A stretch of 64,000 bases of DNA from Macrocybe gigantea (GCA_011319805.1 SJRY01000257.1:248001-312000); one strand, 5' to 3'; positions 22,077 through 34,850 are shown, counted from the first letter of the stretch. Numbers and translations: made by a program. Notes: generated by a model from the sequence alone, not told the origin.

Positions 22077-24453
22077 GCTTGGGCTGGTGGTCGCGGGTGG
22101 GTCATATGCGGATGGTTTATTCATTGAATCCTCATGCTCGGTATGCATCTTGCACTCACAGCAAATCTTGAGCCTGGGTATAACGGCTTGAAATGACGTG
22201 ATCAAGCATGCCTTTCGGAGTCAGATGTTCCGCTAATATTAGATCAAAGTGCTTCTGCTCATTGTCAAGGACAAGAAAAGGAATTTGGCGCCTGTTGAAT
22301 GACGGGCGGCTAAACAACAGCAATTCGTGCTGGCTAAACTTCACGAAGCATGTAAAGCGTCTATTTCGTGATATCGTGGAGCGATTCGCAGACGCCCGCA
22401 GATCATGTTCTTGTTTTCATAAGGCGCTTGAGCCTGATGGTGACTGAAACTGTTGATCCTCGACCCGCTGAGGATTGAATACGACGATCTCAATATGCGG
22501 GTTCATGTTCCTAATTACGCGATCACCTCAAATCCCTGTCAGCTCTAGGCAGCGACTCTAGTAGCCGTAAGGCATTTGCACGCTGTCACGGATGTGCATC
22601 TGTCAGTTTGCCTGTTCCACGCTGTCGGTTTGCGAGGTTTGAGTTCCATTCGGCTTGTCCCACATCACATAGGACAGCCGAGCGTCTGTGCACTGTTCTA
22701 AGTATCATTTTAATCATGAATTCCATTTGCAGGAATAGCGGCCGGATTCTGACACGGAGACGCCCGCCCGTACAGTACATACTTACTGTACATCTAGCGT
22801 CCCTTTGCTGCAGTCTACGCAGATCAGATGCCATTCTGCGAAGAAGATCATCAGGAGCAGCGGAGCGTCTACCTATTTCTCACTGTCTGGCTGTCGTCCT
22901 AGTATTGACAAGGGAAGGGCAGATCGTGATTGACGCCCTGGGATATGTCTATTAGTTCGGCTAGGGCATGGCGTTCAGGTGCGATGCCTTTTGGGGGCAA
23001 CTAATAAAGGCAGGTCGCTTACGAGCGCCTTTTCATAAGCCTTGTGTAGTGATAGCTGTACCGCATTCCTTCGTGCTGCTGAGTGGAATGGCAGCCTAGC
23101 GGTCAGGACATGCCACTTGGAAGTCTTGATAGAACTTCAGAGGCACGGACGTATACCCTAACTGCGAGAATTAAAATATAGCAACTTAGAGCACAGGCAA
23201 TACTGCAGACTCGCAACATGTTAACGGCCATACCGTTTAAGGACGTCTGGATTTCATACGGGAGTCTAATGTTGTATTCCATTTCCAGTTGGGAATTGCG
23301 GGAGCGCAATGTATTTCGCGATCACATACTGCTCTAGGTTCAACTCCTTCGCACAAGAAAGCTTTACGTCTCGGACAGAAACCGGCCCTGCACAGTGCGT
23401 CGGCGCATGTCGCGCGTCTGGTTCGTGATATTTTCTTTGCCTTCAAGAACGAGGATATTTCGGCAGTGGTTTGTAGAAGAACACCTTTCCTTGAAACAGA
23501 TCTCTATGAACCAGCTACCATTGATTCGCGCGTCGAATAGCTCCTTTGACAGGTGTCAAAGATGAAATCCAGTGTTGAGGAAAATGACAAGAGCTTACTC
23601 ACAATAAAATCTGGACTTGAGCCATCTATCGGATCGAAATATCATTTGTTGTAGACAAAAATCCATCATCCAGAAATAACACATCGAGAAAGGCCAAGAA
23701 CCCTCCCCTCGTCTTTATGACTTCGGCTGAGACATGCCCGTTTCATAGCACCGTTTGAATTTGTCGTCATCCTGAGCGCTGTAGCTGTGGCAGCCATCTC
23801 GCCGTGATGCGAAAGCGCTGAGGCATGTTCCGAAGTCGCGTTTCCACTTCACGATGTCAAATATAGCACATCGTCAAAGCTGCTGCTAGATTTAGTGGAG
23901 CGCAGCACCAAGCCGGCGCCATCATATCCGAATAATTCACAGGCTGCGCGCACCGTCGGGCTTGTAAGCCCGGGCGAACAGCGCCGGATCTGGAAGGCTT
24001 GACTACTACAGTTGTTGCCAGCGTTTCCTACCATTGATGCTTCCTTCGCGGAAAACCGGGAGGCCGCTGAGAGGGCGGTTTGCAGATGATAATTAGTTTG
24101 TCCTTTTCGGTATTCTGCTCAGTGCAGCACTTCGAGCATCGTAATGGGGTGTTTGAGCGGCTCTTTGCTGTCTCCTGCTTAAGCTAGAATTGACTTCGTG
24201 TGTTGAATCAGTCAAAGACAGTTGCTTCCGGTCAAAACGTAGCTGACAAATCTCGGATCAATCCCCATATCTGATAACAATCCAGCACTAATATCCAGCT
24301 CACCTCATTGCCTGAATCTCCTAGATGACTTCATTCTGAAGGAAGCATAACCCTGGATGGGAAGTAGGGGCTGAAGATTCTGGTCAAGTCTGATGCTCAT
24401 GATCATTAACATTGTTACACGTGAAATCCTATGTGATTCTAACATTAAGGTCC
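22077..24453. other. 2.4-kb spacer, no gene seen
   Basis: This is one of the two longest empty stretches. Open frames are short, and none carries recognisable motifs or splice partners. No inverted or direct terminal repeats were spotted by eye. Confidence 0.45.
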
Positions 24454-25707
24454 TTATGGTCGCGGTATATGATAAACAAATGACTGATCGTCACATTCAA
24501 TGCGCATGAAGCACAATTCGTTAGCTTGCAGCCAATTTTCTACCTTGCGCCGGACAGTGTGCGATTCTTGGATGATTTTGCGCCAAGTGGATTGGTCGAC
24601 ACGTAAAATGAACACCTCTAGATGAGCAAAAAGCTCCGACGCCGTGAATGACCGGTTCTGGATCTGATGCTGTGTGATCGCAATCGAACCAACAGACAGG
24701 GAGAGAGAGAAAAGAAAAGGAAAAGAGAATGATGTCAGCTTAAACTGTTCACACTCTTTTCTTTTAATGAGGGAATATGAGGGTCGCATGATTGATTTTT
24801 TTGAAACGGAGCCTTAAGTCAATTTCGCCCGCTCACCTTGGAGAAAACTCCAACGCGTCATCACTCGTATTTTCGATGGACAGCTGACGAACGCAGGGGA
24901 CGGCTTTGACAGCAGCGAAAAAAGATTGTCCAGGGGCATATAGCACAGATCCCACCGAAGGCCGAGTTTGCCGCGGAACGTCAACGCGTTATGGAGGATG
25001 TCAAGAGTGATTTCGATATCCCGTCTGTCTTCAAAGGTAATATGGATCTCTTCCAACGTCGGGGCGGTGGCACGAATTATGCAGGCGATGACATCGGGGA
25101 TGGTTTGTGGACCAATGAATAACGATCGGAGAGGCGAAATTTGACTGAAAGGGATTGCCCGCTCTCCGGTGGTTGCATCCATGAAATTCGGGTCATCGAG
25201 ACCAGAGTAGAGCCCCAAATGGCGGATGGTTGGCTGTGATATGAGGAATTCTTCGAGGGCGGCATCACAGGTGAGTGACGTTGCAAACTTTGTCAGCGAG
25301 AACGGAAACGTCTCTCCAGCCGTCATCAGTGACGAAAGAGAGTCAAACACGGAGCTATGGAGGGAGAGGTCGTTGAGATTCTTCATCATCTTCAAGGCTG
25401 AACGCAGCTTTTGTCCCATGTTTCCGGCCAAAGAAATGGAGAGCGCAGACTGATCTGGATCTGTCCGCTGCCATTCAACGTGCAGGCGGCGCGTGAGCAG
25501 CGCGAGCTCAGGATTGCAGAGAAGCGCATCTAGGCAGGACGTCGTGTGCAAGTCGAGGACGATAGTGCCATACAGTATCGACGTGGCGACATTGGAGATG
25601 GCTTTGTTCGTCGTGCAGAGCGCAGCGAGAGAAGCGGGTGAGAGCAGCTTGAAAATGGAGATGCTGAGCTCAGATGGAATCGTGCTGAGGATCCCAAAGG
25701 CCCTCAT
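24454..25707 (-). CDS. F-box-like protein
   Basis: Two exons separated by an intron of about 160 nt (FLQ|GTGAGC ... CACACAG|HQIQNRSF), which is long for this window. The N-terminus ILSTIPSELSISIFKLLSPA fits an F-box (L-P-x-E-L...I), and LAALCTTNKAISNVATSILY fits the later F-box helix. The rest (TLEEIHITFEDRRDIEITL, PTIRHLGLYSGL) has the irregular leucine spacing of LRR-like tails common in agaricomycete F-box families. Such proteins usually link SCF ubiquitin ligases to substrates, and these families expand quickly. An ATG at 25740 is also in frame, but it lies within about 16 nt of the TATA box, so the start at 25707 is preferred. The frame is clean. Confidence 0.65.
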
Positions 25708-25750
25708 GTAGGGATATCGCAAATAGAGTGAATAAATCATTCAGATGCTT

Positions 25751-25756
25751 TATATA
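25751..25756 (-). promoter_or_regulatory. TATA box of the F-box gene
   Basis: TATATA, followed by AAGC on the minus strand, lies about 45 nt upstream of ATG 25707. This places the likely transcript start after the alternative ATG at 25740. Confidence 0.5.
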
Positions 25757-26939
25757 GTGCGCCGGGTGTTGGCCTGTTTTCGAGGACACACAATGGTGGT
25801 CCAAACACGTCTTGTCTTCTAGCCCTGTCCTGTGTGTATGATTCCTTTATTATACCTGAAATGGCCTCCTTGGGGCGGTGTTCAGGTCCAGGAAAAATGA
25901 GATGTGGTGAACCGTGCTAGTGGGTTTGTGGGTCCAGTTTAGGTTACAAGCCGGTACTCCGCCCAGAGATGTATATATCGAGAACAGTTCGATCAAGTTG
26001 CTAGTAAGACCAACTGTGAAAGAAACACAATAAGTGAGTATTGTTTGTTTTTTTTCAAAGAGTTTGCGAAAACTGTTTACGGGTTGCTCAGTGCCCAAGA
26101 CAGACGAATACAAGGCGAGATCCGACTTGGTATAGCAGATAGAATTCAACCATCTTCTTATATTCAAATCTGTGCATCTGAAGACCATAAGCGCCATAGG
26201 CCTGAATCTGAGTTCGCGTTGATAGCGCTGGAATTGAATGTGTGGCAAACAATGGGTTAAATTTTTTACAGTTTGATGAGATGCTCTCTTTCAAGGCGCT
26301 GATTTATTAATCAAAGGGTGGATATGTACAGTTCAGATGTGGGGGAATACACCGAAACCTGTGGATACTAACGCGATCCAACTCAACCGGGTCCTGCGGT
26401 TAGTTGACACGAAAGCAGCGTAGAGAGCAGGCTTGCCAAGGTACTGCGACAGGCACCTTATCTCCAATGTCATAGTAAGACAAGACCAGGCCATGCAAGA
26501 TGCAACAGTGCCTTGAAAGCTGTCCCGGACTGGAAACCGTCAAAAGCGTTGTTCTGAGGGTAAAGATTGCCCTTTAAGCTGAGCCTCGGTCGAGCGAATG
26601 AGTATATAGATGGAACAACGGCCGAGAAACGAAACCCTTTCAAGATGGTCCAGCTGAACGCCGAATCGTTCGCAGAGAAAAAACATGATACCGGCTCGCT
26701 GGGACCTCCTTACCCCTGTATTTCTAGTAAGCCCGGGGTTCATAATAATCGGAGTAGGCGGCGATTTCCTTGTTGCGCGCTTGTTTGTAGTCCGAGTCCT
26801 GAGCGTTCTCGAGTAGAATTAAGGAAACATGTTGTGGCTGTGCAGGCACCTCCACGTCGCCACGTCGTAGCCGCGCCTCTTTCCGCTTTGCCCTGATTGC
26901 AGCTCGAGGGGCCAAGAAATCTCCTTTCTAGCCCTCACC
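25757..26939. other. Spacer between F-box gene and STE24 (divergent)
   Basis: A shared upstream region. A plus-strand open stretch at 26645-26730 (starting MVQLNAESFAEKKHDTGS) and a minus-strand one at 26724-26915 are unrecognised and have no supporting structure. Confidence 0.45.
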
Positions 26940-28774
26940 ATGGATGTCTTGCACACTCAGCTCGCTAGAATCCAGCGCCATCTGGCTTTCGTGGCCGTTG
27001 ATCCCATCGACTGGAAATTTTATGTTCAGGTGTTTTCATGGGCTGTGGCCTTGTTCGAATCGTATCTGTTGTACGCCCTATTTCTGTTCTTCTTTGCATC
27101 TGTCGAAACTCATGATCTCGTATCAGGATTCGACAATATCCTCTTTATTCCAAGTCGAGCCGCCACCCGCTCTGGCAGAACATTTCACCCCTGAGGTTTT
27201 TGAAAAGTCACAGAAGTACGGAAAAGACAAGGCCAAGTTTGCCTTCTTCTCGGGCTTGTACAAGCAGGTCCTTGACTCTCTTATGCTTCAACTCGGGTTT
27301 TATGCGTGGTCATGGGATGCGTCTGGACGCCTTTTGGCTCGTTTTGGCTACGGACCGAACTATGAGGTGTGTTTAACTCATCCTCTTACCCTATTTCCCG
27401 TAACAAACGCATCGCCATAACTCTAGATCCTTCAATCTATTGGATTTGTCTTCATTCTTTTCTTCCTGTCCTCGCTCCCTACTCTCCCTCTTTCAGCATA
27501 TGGGACTTTCGTCATTGAAGAAAGACACGGATTCAACAAGACAACCCCTAGACTGTTCGTCGTTGATCTCCTAAAAGGATGGTTTCTTGCTTTCGCTTTG
27601 GGTTCGCCTTTTTTGGCCGCCTTCCTCTACATATTCAAATGGGCGGGTGACCGATTCGTTCCTTGGCTCATGGCGTTCATGTGCGTTGGCTTTGATTAAC
27701 ATCCATGCTGTGGGCGTCTTCGTTGACAGGCAGATAACAGGATTTGCTTTCAACTCTTGATGGTCATCATTTATCCCACAGTAATACAACCGTTTTCAAT
27801 AAGTTGTCGCCATTGGCCGCTGGAGATCTTCGTCAGCGTATTGAGTCCTTGGCGTCTAAGCTCAAGTTCCCTCTGAAGCATCTGTACGAGATCGATGGAT
27901 CGAAGCGCAGCTCACACAGCAATGCATACTTTTTCGGCCTTCCCTGGGTTCGTGTCCTTTCTTTGTGTCAATTCTCCCATCTAGCGGCATGTCCTTATGT
28001 CATCGATTCTTATAGAGCAAGCATATCGTGATATTCGATACGCTCATCCAGCAGAGCAAGCCCGAGGAGGTCGAGGCTGTCCTGGGTAACGTGACGTTAT
28101 CATTTTAGTTCGTCATTCTTGCTCATCTCCCAATGTTAAGCGCACGAACTCGGACACTGGTACTATCTTCACCCCACGAAAATGATGGCTGTATCTCAGC
28201 TTCACATCTTCACCATCTTGGCTCTCTTCCCAGCTTTTCTTCACGCGCCACCTCTTCTCCGCTCCTTCGACTTCTCCAAAGCTGTAGCGGCACAGCCACC
28301 TACCATTGTAGCATTCCTCCTTTTCCAGGTTAGCGTCTCCCCACCCACAGAGCGTCTTTTGCATCCACTCGTGCTGATTGAGTTTGAACCTGCTTCATTT
28401 TTTTACCCTTTCTTTCTAGATGATTCTGACGCCGCTCGAAGCTGTCGTGAGCATCTGCATGAACGCCGTCAGCAGGCATTTTGAGTGGGAGGCGGACAAG
28501 TTCGCCGTTGAGCTCCAGGATAAGCTCAGCGACCCCGCGATGAACGATATGGGCGACCGTCTCGGCCGCGCGCTCATTGCTTTGCACGTGAAGAACCTGT
28601 CCACTGTTTGGGTCGATTGGCTGTAAGTCTATGAACGTCAAGCTACGTAGCGTGATGCTAACTGCGGCCCGTTCCCTCAGATACTCCGCATACCACCATT
28701 CCCATCCGACGTTGACGGAGCGTCTGAAGGGTCTGGAAGCGTTTCAGGCAGAGAGAGAGAAAAAGAAAATGTAG
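26940..28774 (+). CDS. STE24: CaaX prenyl protease Ste24 (M48 metalloprotease)
   Basis: An ER and inner nuclear membrane zinc protease that removes the -aaX tail of prenylated proteins such as a-type pheromones, which basidiomycete mating needs. Start is at 26940 (MDVLHTQLARIQRHLAFVAV) and stop at 28772-28774. Blocks are RQYPLYSK, FTPEVFEKSQKYGKDKAKFA, YGTFVIEERHGFNKTT, LYEIDGSKRSSHSNAYFFGL, then AHELGHWYY at 28141-28166 with the HExxH zinc site. FEWEADKFAVELQDKL supplies the third ligand (E-x3-D). The end HHSHPTLTERLKGLEAF is typical. Multiple TM segments and about seven introns are seen. Two single-base deletions break the frame, near 27154 (K-VEPPPAL, G missing) and near 27796 (QPFFNKL, T missing). 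Both restore perfectly conserved sequence, so they are probably sequencing errors. Confidence 0.92.
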
Positions 28775-29104
28775 TACATCATCAGGTGCATCACCTTGGC
28801 TGTGTTTTTTCTACTCTCTTGTGAAAATCAGCCCCCTGTCCGTCGACATTACATAGGTTTATGACGCGTCTCGTCGCTACCCTACATATTTGTGTATTTA
28901 ACCGCCTGAGGATCAGTATACCGCGATACCGACGGACATCCTTCTGGAACGCGTAACAGTGTCCACCGCAAAGTACAAATGCAGCTAAGTAATCGGTGAA
29001 AGGTATTTGAGTGCATATTGGTATTTATAGTCTACATTCCGGCCATCTGTGATGAATTGCCCTACCCATGGAGATAAATCATGACGTGCCCGAGTCTATC
29101 AGTG
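28775..29104. other. Convergent spacer STE24 / ATG22
   Basis: The 3' flanks of both genes. Nothing else is seen. Confidence 0.5.
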
Positions 29105-31436
29105 TCATGCTGAGGTGTATCGGTATGCTTGGGCGTCTATCTTGCCCTGCTCCTCGTCGACGCTCATGAGGATCGGGACGGCCAACCAGACCATGATCAC
29201 GAGAAAGAAAAACGCGTAGCGAATGTTTCCACTGACGTCTGCGATGATGCCAACGACCAAGGGACCTAGAAAAGAGCTCGACTGTTGACGGAAAGGAGTT
29301 GATTTCGGAACAGGATCAGTGCCAGCCTGATAAATCACGATGAAGAGGAAACAGGCTGCATACCTTGTCGGTGATAGAGAACAGAGCATACCAGCGCGCT
29401 TCCTCCCCCGGAGGGAGAATTTCGGCGTAGAAGGCACGTGCATAACCTTGAAAGGCGCCATATACCGACCCTAGATGGATAGGAGAAAATACACCATGAG
29501 CGTTCAAATCGAGGTTGAAGACGCGGTATAAAAGAGCGCTACGGGAACTTGCTCGGCATACGGAACCAGTAGAAAAGGGTGGATGGGACAATTTGACGCA
29601 GAGACAGCTGGGTCGATCACATACCAAAATAGACAGCGAGCGCGTACATTTCTCCTTGCGTCGTGAGGCCCCCGAACTTAATTGAGCTGTCGCGAAACGC
29701 CTTCAGAAAGCCAAGGCATCCGTACGCAGGTATGACAGACGCCATCATCACAAGAATGATGATCACTTTAAGGTTCGACCATGCAAAGCGCCGTTGCAGG
29801 TGGGGCCACGCAAGGGCGCCTAATATGCCTGCCATAGGCGTCAAGACGCCGATGAGGATAAGCGCCGATGGCGACATGTTGAGCGTCGTTTTGCCGAAGA
29901 GGACGGCGGTGGACGTTATCGTCGTGAAACCTATTATCCGATACAAAAACGTGAGACCCGGTGGATGTGCAAGTGAGGCGCCTTTGGATCATTACCATCG
30001 GAAAGGAGGAACCAAGCTGCAAGATATTTGAATGTGTTGCGGAGTTTCTTAATTTCCGTCCAACGAAGCATGTTCCCTAGGCGTTTCCAAGCGCGCACTA
30101 TCTCACCCTTGAACGTCCAAGAGGTTGTCGGGGTGGTCTCCAGCCATGGAACCTCTTCCACTGTTTCACGGGCCGTCAACCCAGGGAGCCATAACGCGGC
30201 AGGTATCGAAAACAGGGCCCACCAAATTCCGCTGAGACCGATGGCGAGCCGGAGGGAGAACGTCGAGCCATGCAACATAGTCACAGGAATAAGGGCCACG
30301 AGCAGCAAGAATATTCCAGCACCATAACCCAGGGAGATGCCATGAGAGGATATCCGTGAGGTAGCTCGCGACAGCTCCCTTCCGTAGCGGACTTTCAGCG
30401 AGTCCAATTCCTCGGACCGAGCAGGTTGAATCAAAGGATTTGCTTCCCCTCCTGTGGCATCTTCAGCGTGTTCATCAACGGATGTTGACAGATGATGTAC
30501 ATGACCATCGACAGAACGATGTTCGCCAATATTCCTCATCTCGTCCAGGATCTCGACAACTCTGGGGGACTCCTTGGCCAGGATGGGGAGGTATGCGTTC
30601 ATGGCTACGACTGACGCTCCGAAAGCGACATTCGCACAGATAGCGAGGGGTGCGGCCATAAACCACACTGGCGAAGAGGAAGGTAAAAGGAGGAACAGCG
30701 TGGCAGCTGTGGCGCCAGCAAGAGCAAACGTGAGGAGCAGCCTCTTACGGTGCGTCGCTGGTTTTGAATTTGCAAATAAGGCGGAGATCGTATGTAAATA
30801 TTTTTTTGAAACGCACGATGATCAGCAATCTCGCCCATAGAAATGACGGTGAGCGCTTGCAAGGCCACGGATATGGAATTGACATATAAACTGTACACAT
30901 TCGGTTAAGTCGTCAGGGTAGACAGCTTATACATGAATGGCATAGCTACCTGAAACTTGCACTGTCAATCCACACCCATCCTATTTTCACAACACACCGC
31001 GCTTCACTAGGGATAACAGGTGTCTCTACTTGAGATGAACTGACTTGAAGCCGTGTGCATCGTTCCGTCTTGTCCGGCAACAGAAAGCCATTATCTCGAG
31101 CAAATTGCTCCAGGCATATAGGCAGGAAGAGCGTCAAAGAAACGATGACAAAGACTTCACTGTTGCATGTGTAACGATCAAGCAGGTAGAACAGCGAAAC
31201 AAAACAAAATGCAACGAACCTTGCGAATGCGTAACTCAACCAGCCATAAAGTTTCCGCTTGTAAGATGAGAAGTCGGAAAGCATGATGGTGAAGCAATGT
31301 CGAGAGGGTACTCGTCGAGGCCGTGCTGCTCACAGTCGTGATGGCATCTCGACTCCAACAAGGCTCGATGCGTGCCAGGAGCCTGAGGGTCATCACCATG
31401 AACGCGCCGCGTGATGTGACGGTCACGCACTTTCAT
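29105..31436 (-). CDS. ATG22: Autophagy-related protein Atg22 (vacuolar amino-acid effluxer)
   Basis: A vacuolar MFS-fold permease that exports amino acids released by autophagy. The conserved N-terminal block is SYKRKLYGWLSYAFA|SEVFVI, then SLTLFLPICLEQFARDNGFL. It continues SLYVNSISVALQALTVISMG, WFMAAPLAICANVAFGASVV and NAYLPILAKES. A long hydrophilic loop rich in His and Glu follows, then GISLGYGAGIFLLLVALIPV, LRLAIGLSGIWWALFSIPAA, FLLSDG|FTTITSTAVLFGKT and GSVYGAFQGYARAFYAEILP, ending SSSFLGPLVVGIIADVSGN. About ten TM helices and six introns are visible, with a clean frame from MLSDFSSYKRK on. The exact start is unsure. MKVRDRHITRRV at 31436 lies in a different frame, with one base to be reconciled near 31285. 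It is head-to-head with the SUMO gene. Confidence 0.9.
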
Positions 31437-31515
31437 CCAACTCACTCCCCTTCGCGTCGGCCCCGCCAATAGCAGCGCGTCCGCCAAAGACGGTGCAGCC
31501 TCGTAACACATCGCG

Positions 31516-32398
31516 ATGTCTCACGAAAACGAGGACGTAAAGCCAAAATTGAACTTGAGCATTGTCCACGACGGAAAAGGTCCGCCTTATTGTGCACTGG
31601 TGTTGTTGCCAACATGTGTCTAACGTAGTGCTTTCCTGGCTACCGTCTCGACCTCTCGAATTCGTCCTTATGTATAGAAATCACTGTAAAAGTTAAACCC
31701 AATACGAAGTTCTCGAAGATCTTTGCGGCGACAGAGGTGGATACACAACCCCTTGCCTATTAGAGTTCAAACCCCAAACAGCTAACTTGGTTTCCATAGG
31801 CACAGTTCAAGAAGGAAAAAGGTTAACATCGACTATTGAAAAGAATCCGCAAACTTTTCTGTTGAAGCTTGGTGTGTAAAGGTACTTTCAAATTCGTTTT
31901 CGATGGCAATCGCGTGACAGCGGACGATACGCCAGCATCGGTGAGTTCATGTCTCTGTTATCCTACCACAATCCTGTAGACTCATATTTTTCAACGCTTC
32001 TGGAAGCTAGGAATGGAGGATGGGGACAAGATAGATGCCTTCCTGGAGCAAGTGGGTCTTCCCTTGCCCGTTCTCAAATGTCGTTTTGCTGATCGAGAGA
32101 CACGAAAGCTCGGCGGAACATTGTGCTTTCACCTGCGCTGCAGCTGATATCATCCTTATTGCGCATCTTCACCTTCACCTGGGATGTGCATGTCTGACTA
32201 TTATATCAATGAATAATGTCTTGTATACCTTTTTGTTGTCACGCACGCAGGAACAAATGCAGTTCATATCAGGTCCACAATCAGTTTCGTTGCGCTGGTC
32301 CGCTTTTGCGCCGGGCCGCTTCTCTGTTCGTGCCTTTAAGGACCAAGCATGTGCCCGCTTTGTCTGATAAGTGTTGTCTTTGTTAGCTGGTGCGATAG
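31516..32398 (+). CDS. SMT3: SUMO (Smt3/Pmt3)
   Basis: The ubiquitin-like modifier, in six small exons. It starts MSHENEDVKPKLNLSIVHDG at 31516, with the acidic and lysine-containing N-tail typical of SUMO. The beta-grasp fold then reads EITVKVKPNTKFSKIFAATE, AQFKKEK|GTFKFVFDGNRV, TADDTPAS|LGMEDGDKIDAF and LEQ. Splicing is clean up to LEQ (intron after CAA near 32050). The last exon is the weak point. The best acceptor (TTAG at 32383-32386) gives CTG GTG CGA TAG, not the Leu-Gly-Gly needed for conjugation. A base error, or a missed exon within 32051-32398, could explain this. Every other block is diagnostic. The start lies only about 80 bp from that of ATG22 on the other strand. Confidence 0.85.
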
Positions 32399-32784
32399 AT
32401 CCTACCACAACAACCGAGACGGTTATGGTCAATGCGGAAACTCACGAAGAGTCGAGATCGCTGAATAGAGGACAGCACTTAGTTCTGCATGCTGTAGCCT
32501 ATGGTTCTAGTAGCAGCGGGTTGCGGAGCCATTCGAATTTTAACACCGTATTCGGAGGACGATGAACAAAGCAGATTAATTTGTAATTCCAAGTAAGGAT
32601 GGCCACACGATGTGGGATTGCTATATTTGGAGAAGAATGAAAGATTGAAACCAGCTGCTCAGCTCGAGTATAAAAAGGTTGGCCAAGAGCAACAATACTT
32701 GACCACATTCCACTTGGAACGACTCGTCGATCCAGCTCATTCCCGATTAGCAACACCAGTACAATTCTCAGTCCACCATCCACA
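32399..32784. other. Spacer SUMO / hypothetical gene
   Basis: This is 5' flank of the downstream gene. No feature was recognised. Confidence 0.45.
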
Positions 32785-34643
32785 ATGCCCGAAACCGATC
32801 CCCTGCCGTTCACGGCCCCAGAGAACAGGGATGAGCACCGAGATATGATTTTCGAGGCGATTCGACGTCTTCAAACCGTCGCCAAATCCTACTTCGACAC
32901 TTGGCCCCGTAGAGATGGAGGCAAGGGCTTTTTTGACTGGATAGAAGACATCGTCCTCAAACTTCCTGAAACCGAAGAGTGGGTGCCGCAGCGCACGTAA
33001 GTGTCTCAGCGACCTTTGAAACGACGACAGATGCTGACTCGCCCACCTTTGACAGCGTAGAAATGCATCACCAGATGTTGAAGAGGTCAAAGTGAGTCTC
33101 GCACCCTTGCATTCGCTTTGAGGCCTGGCGCCTAATCGACGCATACGATTGCAGAGAAACGCCTTTCGAGCTCGTCGAGATCGTCGACCCATCGCACCCG
33201 CGGCCGGAGCCCGCCGTGATTCGCTTCGCGGACGGCACGACGCGTCAAGTCAAGCAGCGCGTCCAAAAGCGCCCACAGCCTAAGCCACAGCCCGGAGAGG
33301 GCTTCATCATCTCCGGCAACACGCCCGCCTTACTCCCGCCCGCACAGCCGTTCAGCCTCACCATCACGCCACGCGTTCCCGAATCGGCGCCGACCGATGT
33401 GGCAGTCGAGGGCATTAGATGCCGCGTTGCAGAGGATGGGACGATCACGAGGGAGAGATTCGTTGTCAAGACGGGAGAGGGTGCTCCTGAGGCGTCAGTG
33501 GCGCCCTCGCAGAGTGGACACTCTGACCAGAACGCATCGACTGCGGGACAGTCGGCTGATGGCCAGGTTTCCTCTGATAACGGTACGGATTCGGCAGCCA
33601 CAAACGACGTTCATGCGTCCAAGGCTGGTCCCTGCTGGTCGGAGTTTGTCCCAGTCCCAAAGATGCGAGGATCCCAGGGTATAGAGATGGTCGTGTCGAC
33701 ATCCGAGACTGCGGCCACGGCCTCTACAGTTGCACCCTCTGCAAGACAGCAGTCGACTTCAGCTGAGGCTGACCCTCGAAAGCTTAACGCCACGTCCGAT
33801 GAGAAGACAGAGGAAGCCCAACACTCGGTCGATGTATCGATGTCGACATCTGAAGTTGCGCCTGGTGCGCCGGAAGGGCGGTCAAAGCGCGGTAGCAAGG
33901 CGAAGGAACAGAAGAAATCGACTTCTAGGAGGGTCCCACGTAGGAACGCCACTAAGCCTGAGGAGATCGCAGAAGAAGGACCTATAGCCACTGGTGCTGC
34001 AAAGTCAACCGCAGACAGCGCCATGGACCCTGCCAATGACGCCGATGCACCACATAATCGGGCGGCAGGCGCTTCCAAGGGCTCAGGTTCCATACCTGGA
34101 ACAAAGCCATTACCAGCCCAGGAGCAAACCAACGCATCGACGTCAAACTCGGGTGCTGCAGATAACGCCCCTGAAGACAAGCCAAGGCGTAGCGCAAGGT
34201 CGCGCTCGAAGCAAGTGGAACAGCCAGTCACGCGGAGATCGTCGCGAAGAAAACCGAATGAGCCCTCGCAGACTACGGACGAAGGCGCGCTCGCGCCAAC
34301 GGCCACAATCGAGGGAGCAGGCGCTTCTCGCCAGACTCGAAGCCGGTCAAGGGCGACAGCCCCCGCGGAAGCGTCTTCGTCCAATCCTGCACCTGTGGCC
34401 GGGCCATCCAACGGCACCGCGCCTGTCGAGCCTGTCGCGGACGTCAAAAGGGCCGATCAGTCAACGTCTGGTACGAAGAGAGGAAAGAAGCGATCTAGGG
34501 AGGAGATGAGTGGGGGTTTGGAAGACGTGGAGCAACCTTGCCCTGTACGTCAACGGAGGTCAGAGCTGAAGAAGCAGAGCCAGGCGCCAGTGCCATCTCG
34601 CCCTCCTCGGACGAAATCTGGCGCCAAACGTTCGTCGAAATAA
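32785..34643 (+). CDS. Hypothetical basic low-complexity nuclear-type protein
   Basis: Not recognised. Three exons: 32785-32996, from 33056 (short), and the long last exon from about 33154 to TAA at 34641-34643. The first 130 residues look folded (EHRDMIFEAIRRLQTVAKSY, WIEDIVLKLPETEEW, ETPFELVEIVDPSHP). The rest, about 430 residues, is rich in Ala, Ser, Lys, Arg and Thr. It contains basic clusters RRSARSRSK, TRRSSRRK, SRQTRSRSRA and KRGKKRSREE that resemble nuclear localisation signals, and it ends PPRTKSGAKRSSK. There are no TM segments or signal peptide. The frame is open throughout. A DNA- or RNA-associated nuclear role is inferred from composition only. Confidence 0.6.
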
Positions 34644-34850
34644 GCATACTATCTGTTCCTGATTATCTTTCTCTTTTCTTTTCGGTCTCTGCTACCCTTA
34701 CCCAGGTATACGTTATTTCGATCACTAAAGTCTGTATTATAGGCAGTAATCCACTGCAGACGAATTGGACGGAAAGATACTTCCATCCACGCACCGATCC
34801 GATCACACACCTGAGAACCAAACTGTAACGGGGAATAAGTCCTTGTTCCC

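Noticed and set aside
22077..24453. A hidden gene or transposon in the long spacer
   Set aside because: No terminal repeats, transposase motifs or splice-consistent exons were seen on either strand. This is a negative by eye only.
24454..24789. A separate small gene beginning MRPSYSLIKRKECEQ
   Set aside because: That start lies inside the intron of the F-box gene. The useful part (HQIQNRSF onward) is its second exon.
26567..26896. Plus-strand frame upstream of STE24 starting MVQLNAESFAEKK in its middle
   Set aside because: It lies in the STE24 upstream region and has no homologous blocks. The only donor leads to no convincing second exon. A mating pheromone precursor was considered because STE24 is near, but no CaaX ending was found.
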